Part shown: in pieces, positions 11,446-21,023 of the stretch
Position numbering within the stretch: the first letter of the stretch is position 1
Layout of the letters: each line of letters opens with the position of its first letter
NCBI GenBank assembly: GCA_030435675.1
Contig: CM059624.1
Coordinates: 1,202,769 to 1,266,768 of the forward strand
DNA length: 64,000 nt
Direction: 5' to 3'
DNA from: Steinernema hermaphroditum
Lineage: Eukaryota; Nematoda; Chromadorea; Rhabditida; Steinernematidae
The notes under the pieces: model-generated
The model's input: only the letters and a program-made list of their open reading frames with translations
What the model was told of the DNA's origin: nothing
Database searches by the model: none
Position numbers and translations under genes: made by a program

Positions 11446-12939
11446 GATGTGAAGATTAAATCACCTACAAAAGAGGCCGACTCTTCAGATATAAACAGGA
11501 GGTGAAGGAAAAGCGATGCAGCAGCGAATACTGGAAGTAATGCCAGCTTCACGGTAATAACACAGTTTCAGCTTTGTCCCTAGCCCATGAAATACAACTG
11601 TTTGCTTATCCACGCAACTTATTTTCGCGTTTTTTCGAAACAACAACCCATGAACTGCCTGTAAATTTCTTCCGTTCGGCCGACCACACACAAGACTCGT
11701 TTTGAGTCCAATTAATAAGTTGTGATCTCTTTGTGGGTATCTTCCTTCTTCATATTTTTATTTACAGTCTAATATGAAGTTTATCACACTTCAATCCACA
11801 AATTTCTAATGTTCAGTCGGCCACATACACTGCCAATCGTTGATGGAAGGCGTAAACATGTTTTTACACCTTCCTTGTCCGTTTACTCGTTATATTGATC
11901 TATATGACTACTACTAGGAGTATCAGGTTTGGGAAGATGGTAGTCGACTCATTGTCTCGATATTATTTAAAGGACATCATGATTTTAATGAATATCTTAT
12001 GAATCTGCTTTTATTCCCTTCATCTACCGCAAGTCTTAGTGTGTGGAGTATCAGCTCGGCCGACGTTTCTATGTAGTATTGAATTCTACTGCGCTGTCTT
12101 AAGTAGTTCGACTGTCACGCGATGTGTCCATGGAAACGTCGCTCCAACTCATACTCCACACATTGGCAATCGACTCAAAAAACGACTGTCACGACAGCGT
12201 TTCCACCCAACGGCACGTAGGTTACCCTCCATTTCCGTCTCAAATCTTTTTGAGGTCTGGGGTAGTAGTCAATTCGAAAGTGCATTCGTTCGTTTGTGCT
12301 GGAAAGGGTAGTTTTATGAGCCGACTCTGACTTTCTCAACTGTCATCGACAGGATACTGGGATCCAATTCACGAGATCTGGTCTGTAGTGATTGATCTAG
12401 AGGGTGCCGCTCGGCGATTGCCTCTCACTTCTGACTGTTCACTTGGCCTTCGGTTAGCGAAGAGTCATCAGGTCGCATTGCTGTAAATTTGTTCCACGTT
12501 GTGGTTTCGATCAGTGAACCACCAATCCAGATATCCATCTGACAGAAAAAGGGCTTATTCCCATGCATATTCGAACCGTAGCCGATCATCCATATCCCTT
12601 AGCGGCGATGATTCAACGTCTCCACCGGTGTCGTTTTGAGATCGTGAATTCACTTAATAACCAGGAGCAGTGCGAGGAAGAGGGTAGTGGTCGGTCGTAG
12701 CTTTCCTGAGGTCCGTCCTCTCCGGTGGTAAAATCTAAAAACTTCAAAAGACGTATTATATTGAAAATTTGGCTGTACATGCTTCGTTTTTCTGGTCTTA
12801 TTCACAGCCGTTATTCTATTTAAATAAAGGAACTATCAGCCAAGTATGTTGCGCGAATCCGTGGCTTTGTGCTTTTGTCCACGATTCAACTGTCCTCGTT
12901 TCAGATACCTTTAAAGCCATGGCCTAAGCCACAATCATC
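11446..12939. other. Intergenic, 1.5 kb
   Basis: Divergent spacer between the CPSF3 start and the gene at 12940. I see no gene, tRNA or repeat with internal support. A TTTCAG at about 12899-12904 may be the trans-splice acceptor of the next gene. Confidence 0.4.
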
Positions 12940-13935
12940 ATGGACCAGATCCCGTACGCATTCACCACCGACGTCTGCAATCTTCTTTCCATTCCCACCT
13001 TGGATCTCTTCCTCGACGCTCCGTCCGAATGGAGGATCGCCGCGAAGAAAGCGCGACGCCGCGTCACCCCCGTCGAACTGTACTTGAAGGTCGACACCGT
13101 CGAGAACACTGCGGATTACTACGCCAAAGGCGTCCCCTCTCCGAAAATCGACGATTGGCGCATTGACAAGGTGATCATCATCGATAAGCACTATGAGAAA
13201 TATCCTACCGACAACGTCAAAGTGGAGATTACGGACATTGCCGGGGGTTTGCATAGCGAATTCTTCAAACGACTGCTTAGCTTGGCCTCAATACAATGCG
13301 ATCGCTTCACATTTGAGTATGCCGACCTGGAGAAGATCGATTTGGCCGTGTTCAGTCCAAGGAAGTTGACCTACTTCACCATTGGTTGCTGTCAGACGAT
13401 CCCGGAAAGCTCGAGATTTCTGGAATGGTTCATGAGGCCCGAGCAGTTCTACAATCTCACCACACTGAACATCTGCGAGACGAACTCGGCGGTTCCCGTG
13501 GACTTGTCCGACTTCTTCGCCGATGTCTTGGTCAACGGCAATCTTCAAGCGGTGGTTAGTGAAGGTCATCCGGAGAAATCGCTTCTGGCGCTCACCAGTA
13601 AACTCATGAAGCGCTCCATCGACGCCTGGATGGGCCACAAACACACGAGGAACCGATCGTGTGACGTATCCAAAAACCAGTTCGATATCAAGATCTACGA
13701 CTACGAGATGAAGGCCGATTTAATGGAGATTTTCAAGAGAACCCCTACCGGAACATTCCGCTGCGTTGGATCGACGGATACGGTATACGTGGAAACGACG
13801 GACTACTTCAGAACGCTCACTTTCGTGGCCCGATTGGAGGAGGAGATGGCTGAGGACGAAGATCAGTGGATTATGAAGGACGACGAAGATGATGAAGAGT
13901 GGGTCTACGATGGACAAAGGGGAGGAAAGCGCTAA
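12940..13935 (+). CDS. F-box-like orphan, member 2
   Basis: Single exon, 331 residues. The N-terminus (MDQIPYAFTTDVCNLLSIPTL, then W--A) follows the same hydrophobic plan as genes at 306, 32423 and 45497. The middle is a run of alternating hydrophobic and charged residues suggestive of a degenerate leucine-rich or FTH-type fold, and the C-terminus is acidic (EEEMAEDEDQW and following) ending in a basic tail. Codon use is GC-rich and even. No named domain can be assigned; an SCF-adaptor role is inference from the F-box-like start. Confidence 0.8.
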   Translation: MDQIPYAFTTDVCNLLSIPTLDLFLDAPSEWRIAAKKARRRVTPVELYLKVDTVENTADYYAKGVPSPKIDDWRIDKVIIIDKHYEKYPTDNVKVEITDIAGGLHSEFFKRLLSLASIQCDRFTFEYADLEKIDLAVFSPRKLTYFTIGCCQTIPESSRFLEWFMRPEQFYNLTTLNICETNSAVPVDLSDFFADVLVNGNLQAVVSEGHPEKSLLALTSKLMKRSIDAWMGHKHTRNRSCDVSKNQFDIKIYDYEMKADLMEIFKRTPTGTFRCVGSTDTVYVETTDYFRTLTFVARLEEEMAEDEDQWIMKDDEDDEEWVYDGQRGGKR

Positions 13936-14538
13936 TTAGCAGTCTCGTTTCTACATTAAATCTCAAGGTACATCCAAATAAGAGACTTATTAATTACACA
14001 ACTTCTTTTAGTGCTTTAAGTTCACATCACCCTGTACAAAGAACGTCGCCATTCCCTAGCCTATATGTATATGAAACAAGCAGCAAAGATACATCATGGA
14101 TAATCGACTAGCATATCAGATCGAACAAAAAAGCTCACTTATGGTTCGAATAATAAACTGATCCATGTTGCGCTGTGATCAAGATGCTTTCAGCAGACAG
14201 AAATGAGACATAAATAATGGCCTTTTTGTGCGCTTTGTTCTGTCGGTTTCAGACAGCAGACAAAATTAGGTGTGAGGGCGGCGTCGAACCCTCTCCGCCC
14301 GACTGCGAATCAAACACGTCCGCAATGAGCCACACAAACATTTCAAAAGCATGCGGTTCACTGTCACTATGCCCTCGAAATCGATAGCCACCGCGTCAGA
14401 CTGGAATAAAAACTATATTCCATACTGTGTCTTGTGTCTACTGTGTCACGGCTGCTTGGCTTTTAGTAGGGAGTGCGAAGTTGCGTGCAGCCGCGTTTAT
14501 TTATCGTGAAACTGCCAAAAAATAGCCACAAAACATAG
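13936..14538. other. Intergenic, tail-to-tail spacer
   Basis: Spacer between the convergent ends of the F-box-like gene and A2. A weak tRNA-like minus-strand stretch (14271-14336) was rejected as a gene. Nothing else recognised. Confidence 0.4.
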
Positions 14539-15494
14539 TCAAACAGGCGTACCTCTACCGTACCAACTTACGCAAACAATTGCCATTATCAAGATAAGAA
14601 ATAATACCAAAAATGTCCTTATAAGTGAGCGATGAAGCCGATCTTCATAAAAATCAGCGTTCAACCTTCTATTCTTTCTGCACGTTCCCCTATAGTTTGA
14701 CGATAGAATCTGCTCGTAAAGTCGGAGAAGTGTGGCACTGTCCGGAAACGGCTTCAAACATTTGGGTTCGATTCCTGGCACATGTGACGATTTATACTCG
14801 TTCCAAACACCATCTGAAAGAGTACGGTAGACGCATTCATGTTGTCCACATACCGAATTCTTCCAAAAGCGTCAAATTTGTTTTTTTAAGAAATGTAGCC
14901 ATTCTGTTGTAAGTTTCACTGCTCTCTTCCATAATGTGATCCAGTAGTTTAATGTATTGTCTTGTTTCCAACGATTTATCCACATACAGTACTCCGAACT
15001 GCTCAAGTTGTGGTATCCATCTTGAACCCATCCCATCGACCAGAATCATGGAAGCGTTCCGTTGATTTTGGCTAACAACATCGAGTGCCTTTAATTGGGG
15101 AGTCAATAATTGCAAATTGTAACATGAAAATGGCAGTATTAGGATCCTGGCAACAGGTTCGGCCATTTCACCTCACCAATTTAATACGATGATCCATATA
15201 CTGAGTTTTGGCCATACTCTTCTGAATGTCCATGTGATTTTTGTAAATATGCGATGTATCTTTGCCATTGAGCAGGTTAAATTCAAATTGATCAAAAAAA
15301 CTTGCATCAACTTCAGCTGCTTTTGTGAGGTAGCCTAAAATGAGTAAAATGCTTGAAACCTGGAACGTTCCACCTTTAGTTAACGTTAATTGATCTGTTG
15401 CAAGTAGCGTAATGAGATGCACTGTGGCTACAGTAACAAGAAACAGGCATGCAATGGTGCCTAGACAGTACAATAGAGGACGTTGGTAGTCCAT
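14539..15494 (-). CDS. Two-TM protein A2, orphan family A
   Basis: Four exons (minus): 15374-15494, 15177-15334, 14854-15088, 14539-14813; 262 residues. TM1 starts at about residue 8 (LLYCLGTIACLFLVTVATVH) and the C-terminal TM is at about 235-255 (FLVLFLILIMAIVCVSW). It is homologous to A1: FF/LDQF, YRIGL/HRIKL at the end of exon 2, ALELL/ALDVV at the start of exon 3, and H-PGI---CL-P-PD---LL-L in exon 4, with the same three intron phases. The loop carries potential N-glycosylation sites (NAS, NLT), consistent with an extracytosolic loop. Function unknown. Confidence 0.8.
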
Positions 15495-15986
15495 CCGGAG
15501 AGAAATATTTCAGAATGAGAAACGGAATTGAATTTAGGCTTTTAGTGCGGTTAGTCACTTTACAAATGCCGCGCAAAAAGAGCGCGAAATTGGGAACGAG
15601 TTCTGCGACAAGGAAGAGAGTTCGCAAAGCAAAGAGCACTTCTCCGAAAATCTCATGCCATAAGAAATACGGGCTTTTTTGCGCACCTGTGCTTTTTGCA
15701 AAACACATCCGCGTATGTTTCTTCCTTGCAACGTCCAAGTTGACCCTGATACGATGCACTTCTGACCTCTGACAACAGATACAGAATGCATTAAATCCGA
15801 ACTTCCCAACAATCTACTCCAAACAAGGGTTGCAAACACCTTTTCTCGCCGACCAATACACAGCTAACAACAAACAAACGGTTTTATGTGAATATGAACA
15901 GCACTGCCACCACAACCATACCAACCAATAATGTAACAACGGGTCGCAACAAGAAATAACACAATAAGTCGAGCGAATCCTGGCGT
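15495..15986. other. Intergenic
   Basis: Spacer between the A2 start and the 3' end of the CCHC gene, both on the minus strand. No gene recognised. It contains the A2 promoter and the CCHC gene 3' UTR. Confidence 0.4.
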
Positions 15987-16390
15987 TTAGTTTCCTTCGG
16001 GACACTGGCTGCGAACGTGGCCAGGCTTGTTGCAGCCATAGCACACGCGCTCGGCACGAGGCTCGGTGCATTCACGGGAGATGTGTCCAAAGTTTCCGCA
16101 GTTGTAGCACTTCTGACCGCCACCACCACCACCGCCACCGCGGGTGGGGCATTCACGCGAAATATGGCCGTCTTCACCACCTAGAAGCAGCAAAATTCAG
16201 AATCGCAACGAAGTCGTAGAGCTTACAGTTGTAGCAGCTACGTCCGCCACCACCACCGCCACCGCCGGTGCGGCGTCCAGTGGGGCAGTCACGCGACATA
16301 TGTCCGTCTTCTCCACAGTTGTAGCAGCCACCTAAACGACGCAGCGATCAGAATCAGCACTGGTTGTGGAGGTCACTTACGTCCACTCAT
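15987..16390 (-). CDS. CNBP/Gis2-like protein with four CCHC zinc knuckles
   Basis: Three exons (minus): 16381-16390, 16227-16331, 15987-16180; 102 residues. Four knuckles of form C-x2-C-x4-H-x4-C are visible: [42 protein letters not shown] and [14 protein letters not shown]. They are linked by R/G-rich segments with runs of seven or eight glycines. CNBP-type proteins bind single-stranded nucleic acid and G-rich RNA and act in translation and mRNA control. Human CNBP has seven knuckles, so this is a short form closer to other small nematode or fungal zinc-knuckle proteins. The last two introns both interrupt a knuckle at phase 1. It is divergently placed from the RRM gene, with which it shares a 0.8-kb promoter region. 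Confidence 0.9.
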
Positions 16391-17178
16391 AGTTGCGAGT
16401 TTTGCTTGAGCAAGTAGATGTTCCAAAGAAGGTCGCAAAACAGCGCACACAAGTTCTCTGAAAAAAAGCGATAAAGTGACAAACGTGCTTGGAACAGGAA
16501 CAAATAGACCGCACGACAAAACAGACCTAAATCTAACTGGAGGGTAGATCTGCTCCTCAACGAAACAATCAAGCGACACAGGGAAGCAGCGAACAAGCGA
16601 GAGGATTGCCGCAAAGATGATCGACAGATAAACAGCCTGAGTATCATTCATCATTTAAATTCTTCGTGGTAGGACGCAAATGTCGCAGTCCGCGATTGAA
16701 GAGGCAAAGCTATAAACTACGGTAGATTGTGCAAAATAGCGAGCGAGGTGAAATGGCGCCAGTTGCAGTGGCGAGCGCTAGACTTCGGTGGCGAACACGA
16801 CGTCTCGTTGGAAGCTCTTCTTTTCCGCTCACGATGCTCCGCTCGATGCGTCCAACGTTGACCGTGATGGTGCCGCTGGTTGAAACCAGGTAGGGTTTTT
16901 AGATTATCAGGAGTATTCATTTGCGGTAGCTGCAGTGATTTTTTCCGTTTTCGCAACTTGTCTGAAGACTCAATTCTCACTGGATCCAAAGTTCTGTCGG
17001 CCTTCGGAATTGATGCAAATGTCGGGTCTAGGGTCGTAATCTGCATGACGTCATGTCTAGACATCTTGCAGTCACTCTGCAAATTGCAGACGTAGTGAGC
17101 GGTCGATTTCTGACCAGTCCTTTCATTCCAAAAAGAGCTCTGTCTGATTTCCATTGACGCTTCCATTTTTTCAGAGCC
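16391..17178. promoter_or_regulatory. Divergent promoter region, CCHC and RRM genes
   Basis: 788-bp head-to-head spacer between two RNA-binding protein genes, so it must hold both promoters and 5' UTRs. TTTTTTCAG at about 17166-17174 ends a few bases before the RRM-gene ATG and is a probable spliced-leader acceptor. Long reverse-strand open frames here show no homology or codon signal I trust. Confidence 0.5.
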
Positions 17179-17969
17179 ATGATCGCCGTGCCGCCACAAC
17201 CGGAAGTCGTCGCTGCTGCCGTTTCGAAAGTAGATAATCTCGGCCTAGCCGAACGGTCAATCCTCGTCTACAATTTGCTCAACTCCGTGTCTGTTCCAAT
17301 GTTATTCACATTGTTCGAGAATGTATGTGAATGTGATCTGTGTACTGGAAATGATTCTGTTGTTGTATCAGGCCGGTCCAGTCGAGCACGTGGTTCTGCG
17401 GCCGGGTGATGATGGGAGGAGTCAGGTAGCCATGGTTCTCTTCGCACACAAGCCTTCCGTCAAGTTCTCCGTCACGGCGTTCGACAACTGTCTGTTCTGT
17501 GGACAGATTATTCGTGTCATGTCTATGAGGTAAGTGAGTGTCTGTTTATACTTCGCTTGCTGTCTGCGCATAAGCGGTCTACAAGCTGCACATATTTGTC
17601 TAGACATAGGTTGTCTGTCAGTGATTGTCTAATGTGTGTGTTCGTTTAGTGCCTCGACTCCGACCAAGGTGATGCCGCCACCTCCATCGCCTCCGACCGA
17701 GCGATTTGCGACTCCCCCGTTAACGCCACGAGCCTTTGTTGAGCCGGTCAGCGATGAAGAAATGAAGGAGTGTGTCAACTGTGCAATCTGTCAACTCTTC
17801 CGAGCAAGATGTAATTGAGAATTCACCCTTTCCTATACTCATTACTTTTCTTGTTTCAGACAACGGCGAGATCAGTGTCGACGACGTGCTGGACTCCCTC
17901 CCGTCGCTGCGTTCTACCACTCGTGAACACAAGTCCAAGATCTCGTCCGAGAGCAAGAATCCCCTCTAA
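17179..17969 (+). CDS. Single-RRM protein
   Basis: Four exons: 17179-17322, 17372-17529, 17650-17771, 17860-17969; 177 residues. After a short N-terminus, residues about 28-100 form an RNA-recognition-motif pattern: RNP2-like ILVYNL, helix SVPMLFTLFE, strand VEHVVLRPG, RNP1-like SQVAMVLFAH, then an FDNCLFCGQIIRV end strand. RNP1 lacks the usual aromatic-rich octamer, so RNA binding may be modified. The C-terminus is low complexity with a proline run (PPPPSPP) and Ser/Thr/Pro residues, then an acidic stretch ISVDDVLDSLPSL. I do not recognise an orthologue name. Likely nuclear RNA-binding or protein-interaction RRM. Confidence 0.8.
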
Positions 17970-18080
17970 GTCGCATTTATGAACGATATCTAAGAAATTG
18001 TAATAGTACGTGTATGGTAATTGGATTGTAACTTAACTTTGCTAATATGATTAATCACAGTTTGAGATTAGTTGTGAGAT

Positions 18081-18143
18081 TGATGGGTAATAAAGCGTTA
18101 CTAATGCGATTTTTGTGCTTTATTGTGTGGGGTGACTTGAAGC
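18081..18143 (+). repeat. Duplicated AATAAA-containing segment, copy 1
   Basis: Shares GGTAATAAAGCGTTACT, then TTTTGTG and TGTG-GGGGTGACTTG, with 18743-18800. It lies downstream of the RRM gene and could be its true 3' end. Confidence 0.6.
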
Positions 18144-18742
18144 ATCAGGGTTCCATGTTATTCTTGATCTGGACTGTACACTACGCATATGCAGACAAAT
18201 GGTCAGTTCCTCGTTCTCTTTTAGTCAAACTGTTCATGTCCCCAACTGCGATAACATGATTTAAAAGATAGATTTAAATGGCATGCATATTTCTGCATTC
18301 AAATGCTACATCACTACATCGCTCAATCGAGTCCACCGCCGTTACGAAAAAGGCTCTTTTGTCCACGTCGGTTAACGCGATAAAGTCGCTATTGATGTGC
18401 GCTATTTACCGAGAGTGGACTGTTAGTGTAGACAGTGCTATCACTGCAGCAGAACGTATGAACTCTTGGCAACGTTTTGATAAAAGATAATCCGAAGCCC
18501 ATTGAGCCCCTGATTGCTTGCCTTCCAATGTTGTTCCAGCGAATTCAGGGCGGGAAGACGCCCTCGTTCACGCAATCCCAAAAATACAATTCGCTAAGCT
18601 GGGGCAGATGGCTTCTGGAGAGGAGACGACAGACGTCTTCGATGAAGAATATCGATAGAGTATCCATCTTGTATAGAGTATCCAACTGTACGCGTAGAGG
18701 AGCGATGTTTTGCAAATGAAAGAGGAACAAGAAGTTGGTGGA

Positions 18743-18800
18743 ATGGTAATAAAGCGTTACTTATACGACTTTTGTGGTTGTTTGTGCGGGGTGACTTGTG
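18743..18800 (+). repeat. Duplicated AATAAA-containing segment, copy 2
   Basis: Second copy of the 18081-18143 element, 660 bp downstream in the same orientation. The sequence between the copies has no supportable coding exon, suggesting a partial tandem duplication of the RRM-gene tail or a decayed neighbour. Confidence 0.6.
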
Positions 18801-19320
18801 TTGCGTGCTGACCACATTGATTCTTTGTTCGATGTCTGTCTAGGTCTCACCACGACCGCCTGTACGGTCTCGTTGAGCATCATTTCGCTTTGTTTTGATT
18901 CATCGTGGATAGGATAGCCTACTAGCAAGGCACGTTCTAACGTAAGCGCGTATGAGTTCTAAGAAGCATCAGAATGAGTGAACTGTTGGCTAGGAAATAC
19001 CGTTACTGACGGGCGTACTAACAGCGCGAAGTGTACCGTGCAAACTGTCCTTGTCGTTTGTTGCACGCTGGTTTTTCTCCGTAATGCGTTTTTCAGTTAA
19101 AAATTACATTTGCTCTCTTTTGGTGCAGATATCTTACGGGAATTTTGGTTCATGGTTGGAAATCTGATTAATTGAGTCGTCGAAAGTGATTTCGTGTTTG
19201 TGCGTCGATTGTTTGGACAGATCAATTATTTTTGGGCTTTATCATTCTAGCGTGCTGACGTTGCTGCTTTTCGCGTCCATTACCATGTCACTGTTCACTA
19301 ATTTTGGATTGTTTTTCAGG

Positions 19321-19959
19321 ATGGCTGGTAACAACGGAGCGGCACAGGCGCACCCGAAGAGAGCGAATGTGTTCGTCGAGCGCTTTGAAGATTATTGGAT
19401 CCCGGAAGGCGACACTGCTCTCGACAAGGATCTCCGCCGATCATACGAAGATGTTATGAGTGGAAAAGTTCTGCCGTCGGAGGTGGCCGAGTCCTACGTC
19501 CTGCGTCCCGATGGACGCCTCCAGCGCTATTTTGGCGGAGGTTACGGCTTTGAAATCATCCGCCCGTCCCATCCAAACTTCAAACTCTTGCTCAATCCTG
19601 ACCGCGTTCTACCTATCAAAGATCTTACGGAATTCGAGTGCGTCCTTCTTGTACATATTGTCGATTGAATGTGAACATTTTAGGAGGAATTCGCTGCATA
19701 CCATCGAAATTGCTCCAACTGATGCTGTGGCCCTTAACCGCATGGAAGCGCTTTACGATTGGTGCCAATATCAGCTGCTCGTGACGGTAATTACGCTCGG
19801 TGATTGCCCATACATAGCGATTCAATTTAGAATCTTGAAACGTACGAAGGCGCTTTAAAGGGGATTCACATCCACTCGGTGATGGATTATATGAAACAGA
19901 TCGCAAAGCGCCACAATATGCCAGCAAGCTTCATGAACACCGATGACAATGGAAATTAG
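19321..19959 (+). CDS. Unrecognised 182-residue protein
   Basis: Three exons: 19321-19637, 19684-19786, 19831-19959. No signal peptide or TM. The product is a soluble mixed alpha/beta-looking protein with several aromatic residues near the start (FVERFEDYWIPEGD), a GGGYGFEII turn, LLLNPDRVLPIKDL and a helical C-terminal half (ALNRMEALYDWCQYQLL, VMDYMKQIAKRHNM). The ATG follows TTTTTCAG by one base, which fits spliced-leader trans-splicing. It lies 0.3 kb upstream of RPB4 on the same strand. I do not recognise the family. Confidence 0.75.
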
Positions 19960-20273
19960 GACGCGTTAGGAGTCGCGATATCTGGGAAATTATTTGTTCT
20001 CTATTTACTGTCATAAATAATTTATCTGCTGTTTGTGCGGTTTTGAGCCTTGTTCTTGGTTATTTCCGTTAGTATCCATCGATCCTTTTGTTTTGTTACG
20101 AGTTTAAGATGAAGTTGATGATGATGCAAAAATGTAGTCGGTGTAAATAGATAGCTAGCTTATATTTCAGTTCCGGGTCAGGGCTACAAAAACATTGAGG
20201 ACGGTCGTGCATGTTTTCCGCGAAATTTCTGATTGATTGTGTCTTCCCCAACTAATTGTGCCTACGTTACAGA

Positions 20274-20720
20274 ATGTCTAACAAGATATGCGCCGGCGGA
20301 GGCCACGAGAATCCCGATGCGGTGGATGGGAACGCCGAAGAACTCATTTTCCCGCAAGAATTCCGGCGTGGTCCCAACTGCGAAGTTCTGTTGACGTCCG
20401 AAGTGCACCTGCTGCTGGAGCACCGCCACGAAAAAGCTCTGCAAAAAGACGAGATCGAAGAGCTCAGCGAAGTGCAGCAGAAGTGCCTGGACTACGTGCG
20501 CCGCATGAGCAAGTTCAAGAACCGTGAATCCATCAAGAACGCCCGCTCCGTCTTCAGTGCCTGTCCCTTTCACCCGTTTGAGATCGCGCAACTGGTGAAT
20601 CTGTGCCCCGAATCGGCCGAAGAAGCGAAGGCACTGATCCCGAGTTTGGAAGGCCGCATTGGAGATGCCGAGCTGGAGGCGATGCTCAACGAAATGCACA
20701 AGAGAAGAAGCTACCAGTGA
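20274..20720 (+). CDS. rpb-4: RNA polymerase II subunit RPB4
   Basis: Single exon, 148 residues (human 142). RPB4 forms the stalk heterodimer with RPB7 and functions in initiation and mRNA export. The family signature is clear: ELIFPQEF, LLTSEVHLLLEHR, KFKNRESI, then FEIAQLVNLCPESAEEAKALIPSLEGR and a C-terminal LEAMLNEM-KRSYQ. The ATG sits a few bases after GTTACAG, a likely trans-splice acceptor; it lies 315 bp downstream of the previous gene, which is rather far for an operon. The 3' spacer to Ku70 (20721-21023) is tail-to-tail and holds no gene. Confidence 0.95.
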   Translation: MSNKICAGGGHENPDAVDGNAEELIFPQEFRRGPNCEVLLTSEVHLLLEHRHEKALQKDEIEELSEVQQKCLDYVRRMSKFKNRESIKNARSVFSACPFHPFEIAQLVNLCPESAEEAKALIPSLEGRIGDAELEAMLNEMHKRRSYQ

Positions 20721-21023
20721 TATTTGCGGTTTTTGTTGTTATCGTTTGTCGTCGTTGTCTTGTGTGTAGTAAAGCTGGTGTTCCTGTGATGTCTCGGTGT
20801 GCTGTTTTATTTGTGATGGTTTGTTTCGAAGTTCGGGTCCTCGGGAGCTCCATGTCCGGGAACACACCGGATTGTAGTGAGCTGGGTAGCACTCTCGCGC
20901 ACGGCAACAGTCGCCCCAAGGGCATCCCGTATATATACAAGTTGAAACGTAGACGTAGACATTACAACCCTCATAGAACTTTATACAAAATCGCCGGCGT
21001 CACAATATAATACACAAAACATA

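Larger units (their letters stand above)
17970..19320. other. Intergenic with duplicated 3'-end sequence
   Basis: No gene recognised. It contains two similar copies of a segment with AATAAA (18081-18143 and 18743-18800), listed separately, which look like duplicated gene ends. TTTTTCAG at 19312-19319 abuts the ATG of the next gene. Confidence 0.45.

Noticed and set aside
14271..14336. tRNA-like minus-strand sequence with TTCGA loop and near-pairing ends
   Set aside because: T-stem pairs only 3 of 5, anticodon stem needs several G-T pairs, D-arm lacks the usual residues; at best a decayed tRNA relic.
16717..17199. 160-codon minus-strand open frame in the divergent promoter
   Set aside because: Low-complexity content, no homology, and it overlaps the start of the well-supported RRM gene on the other strand.
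19321..20720. Operon of the orphan gene with rpb-4
   Set aside because: The 315-bp gap is longer than the usual ~100 bp in nematode operons and no SL2-type spacer element could be identified.
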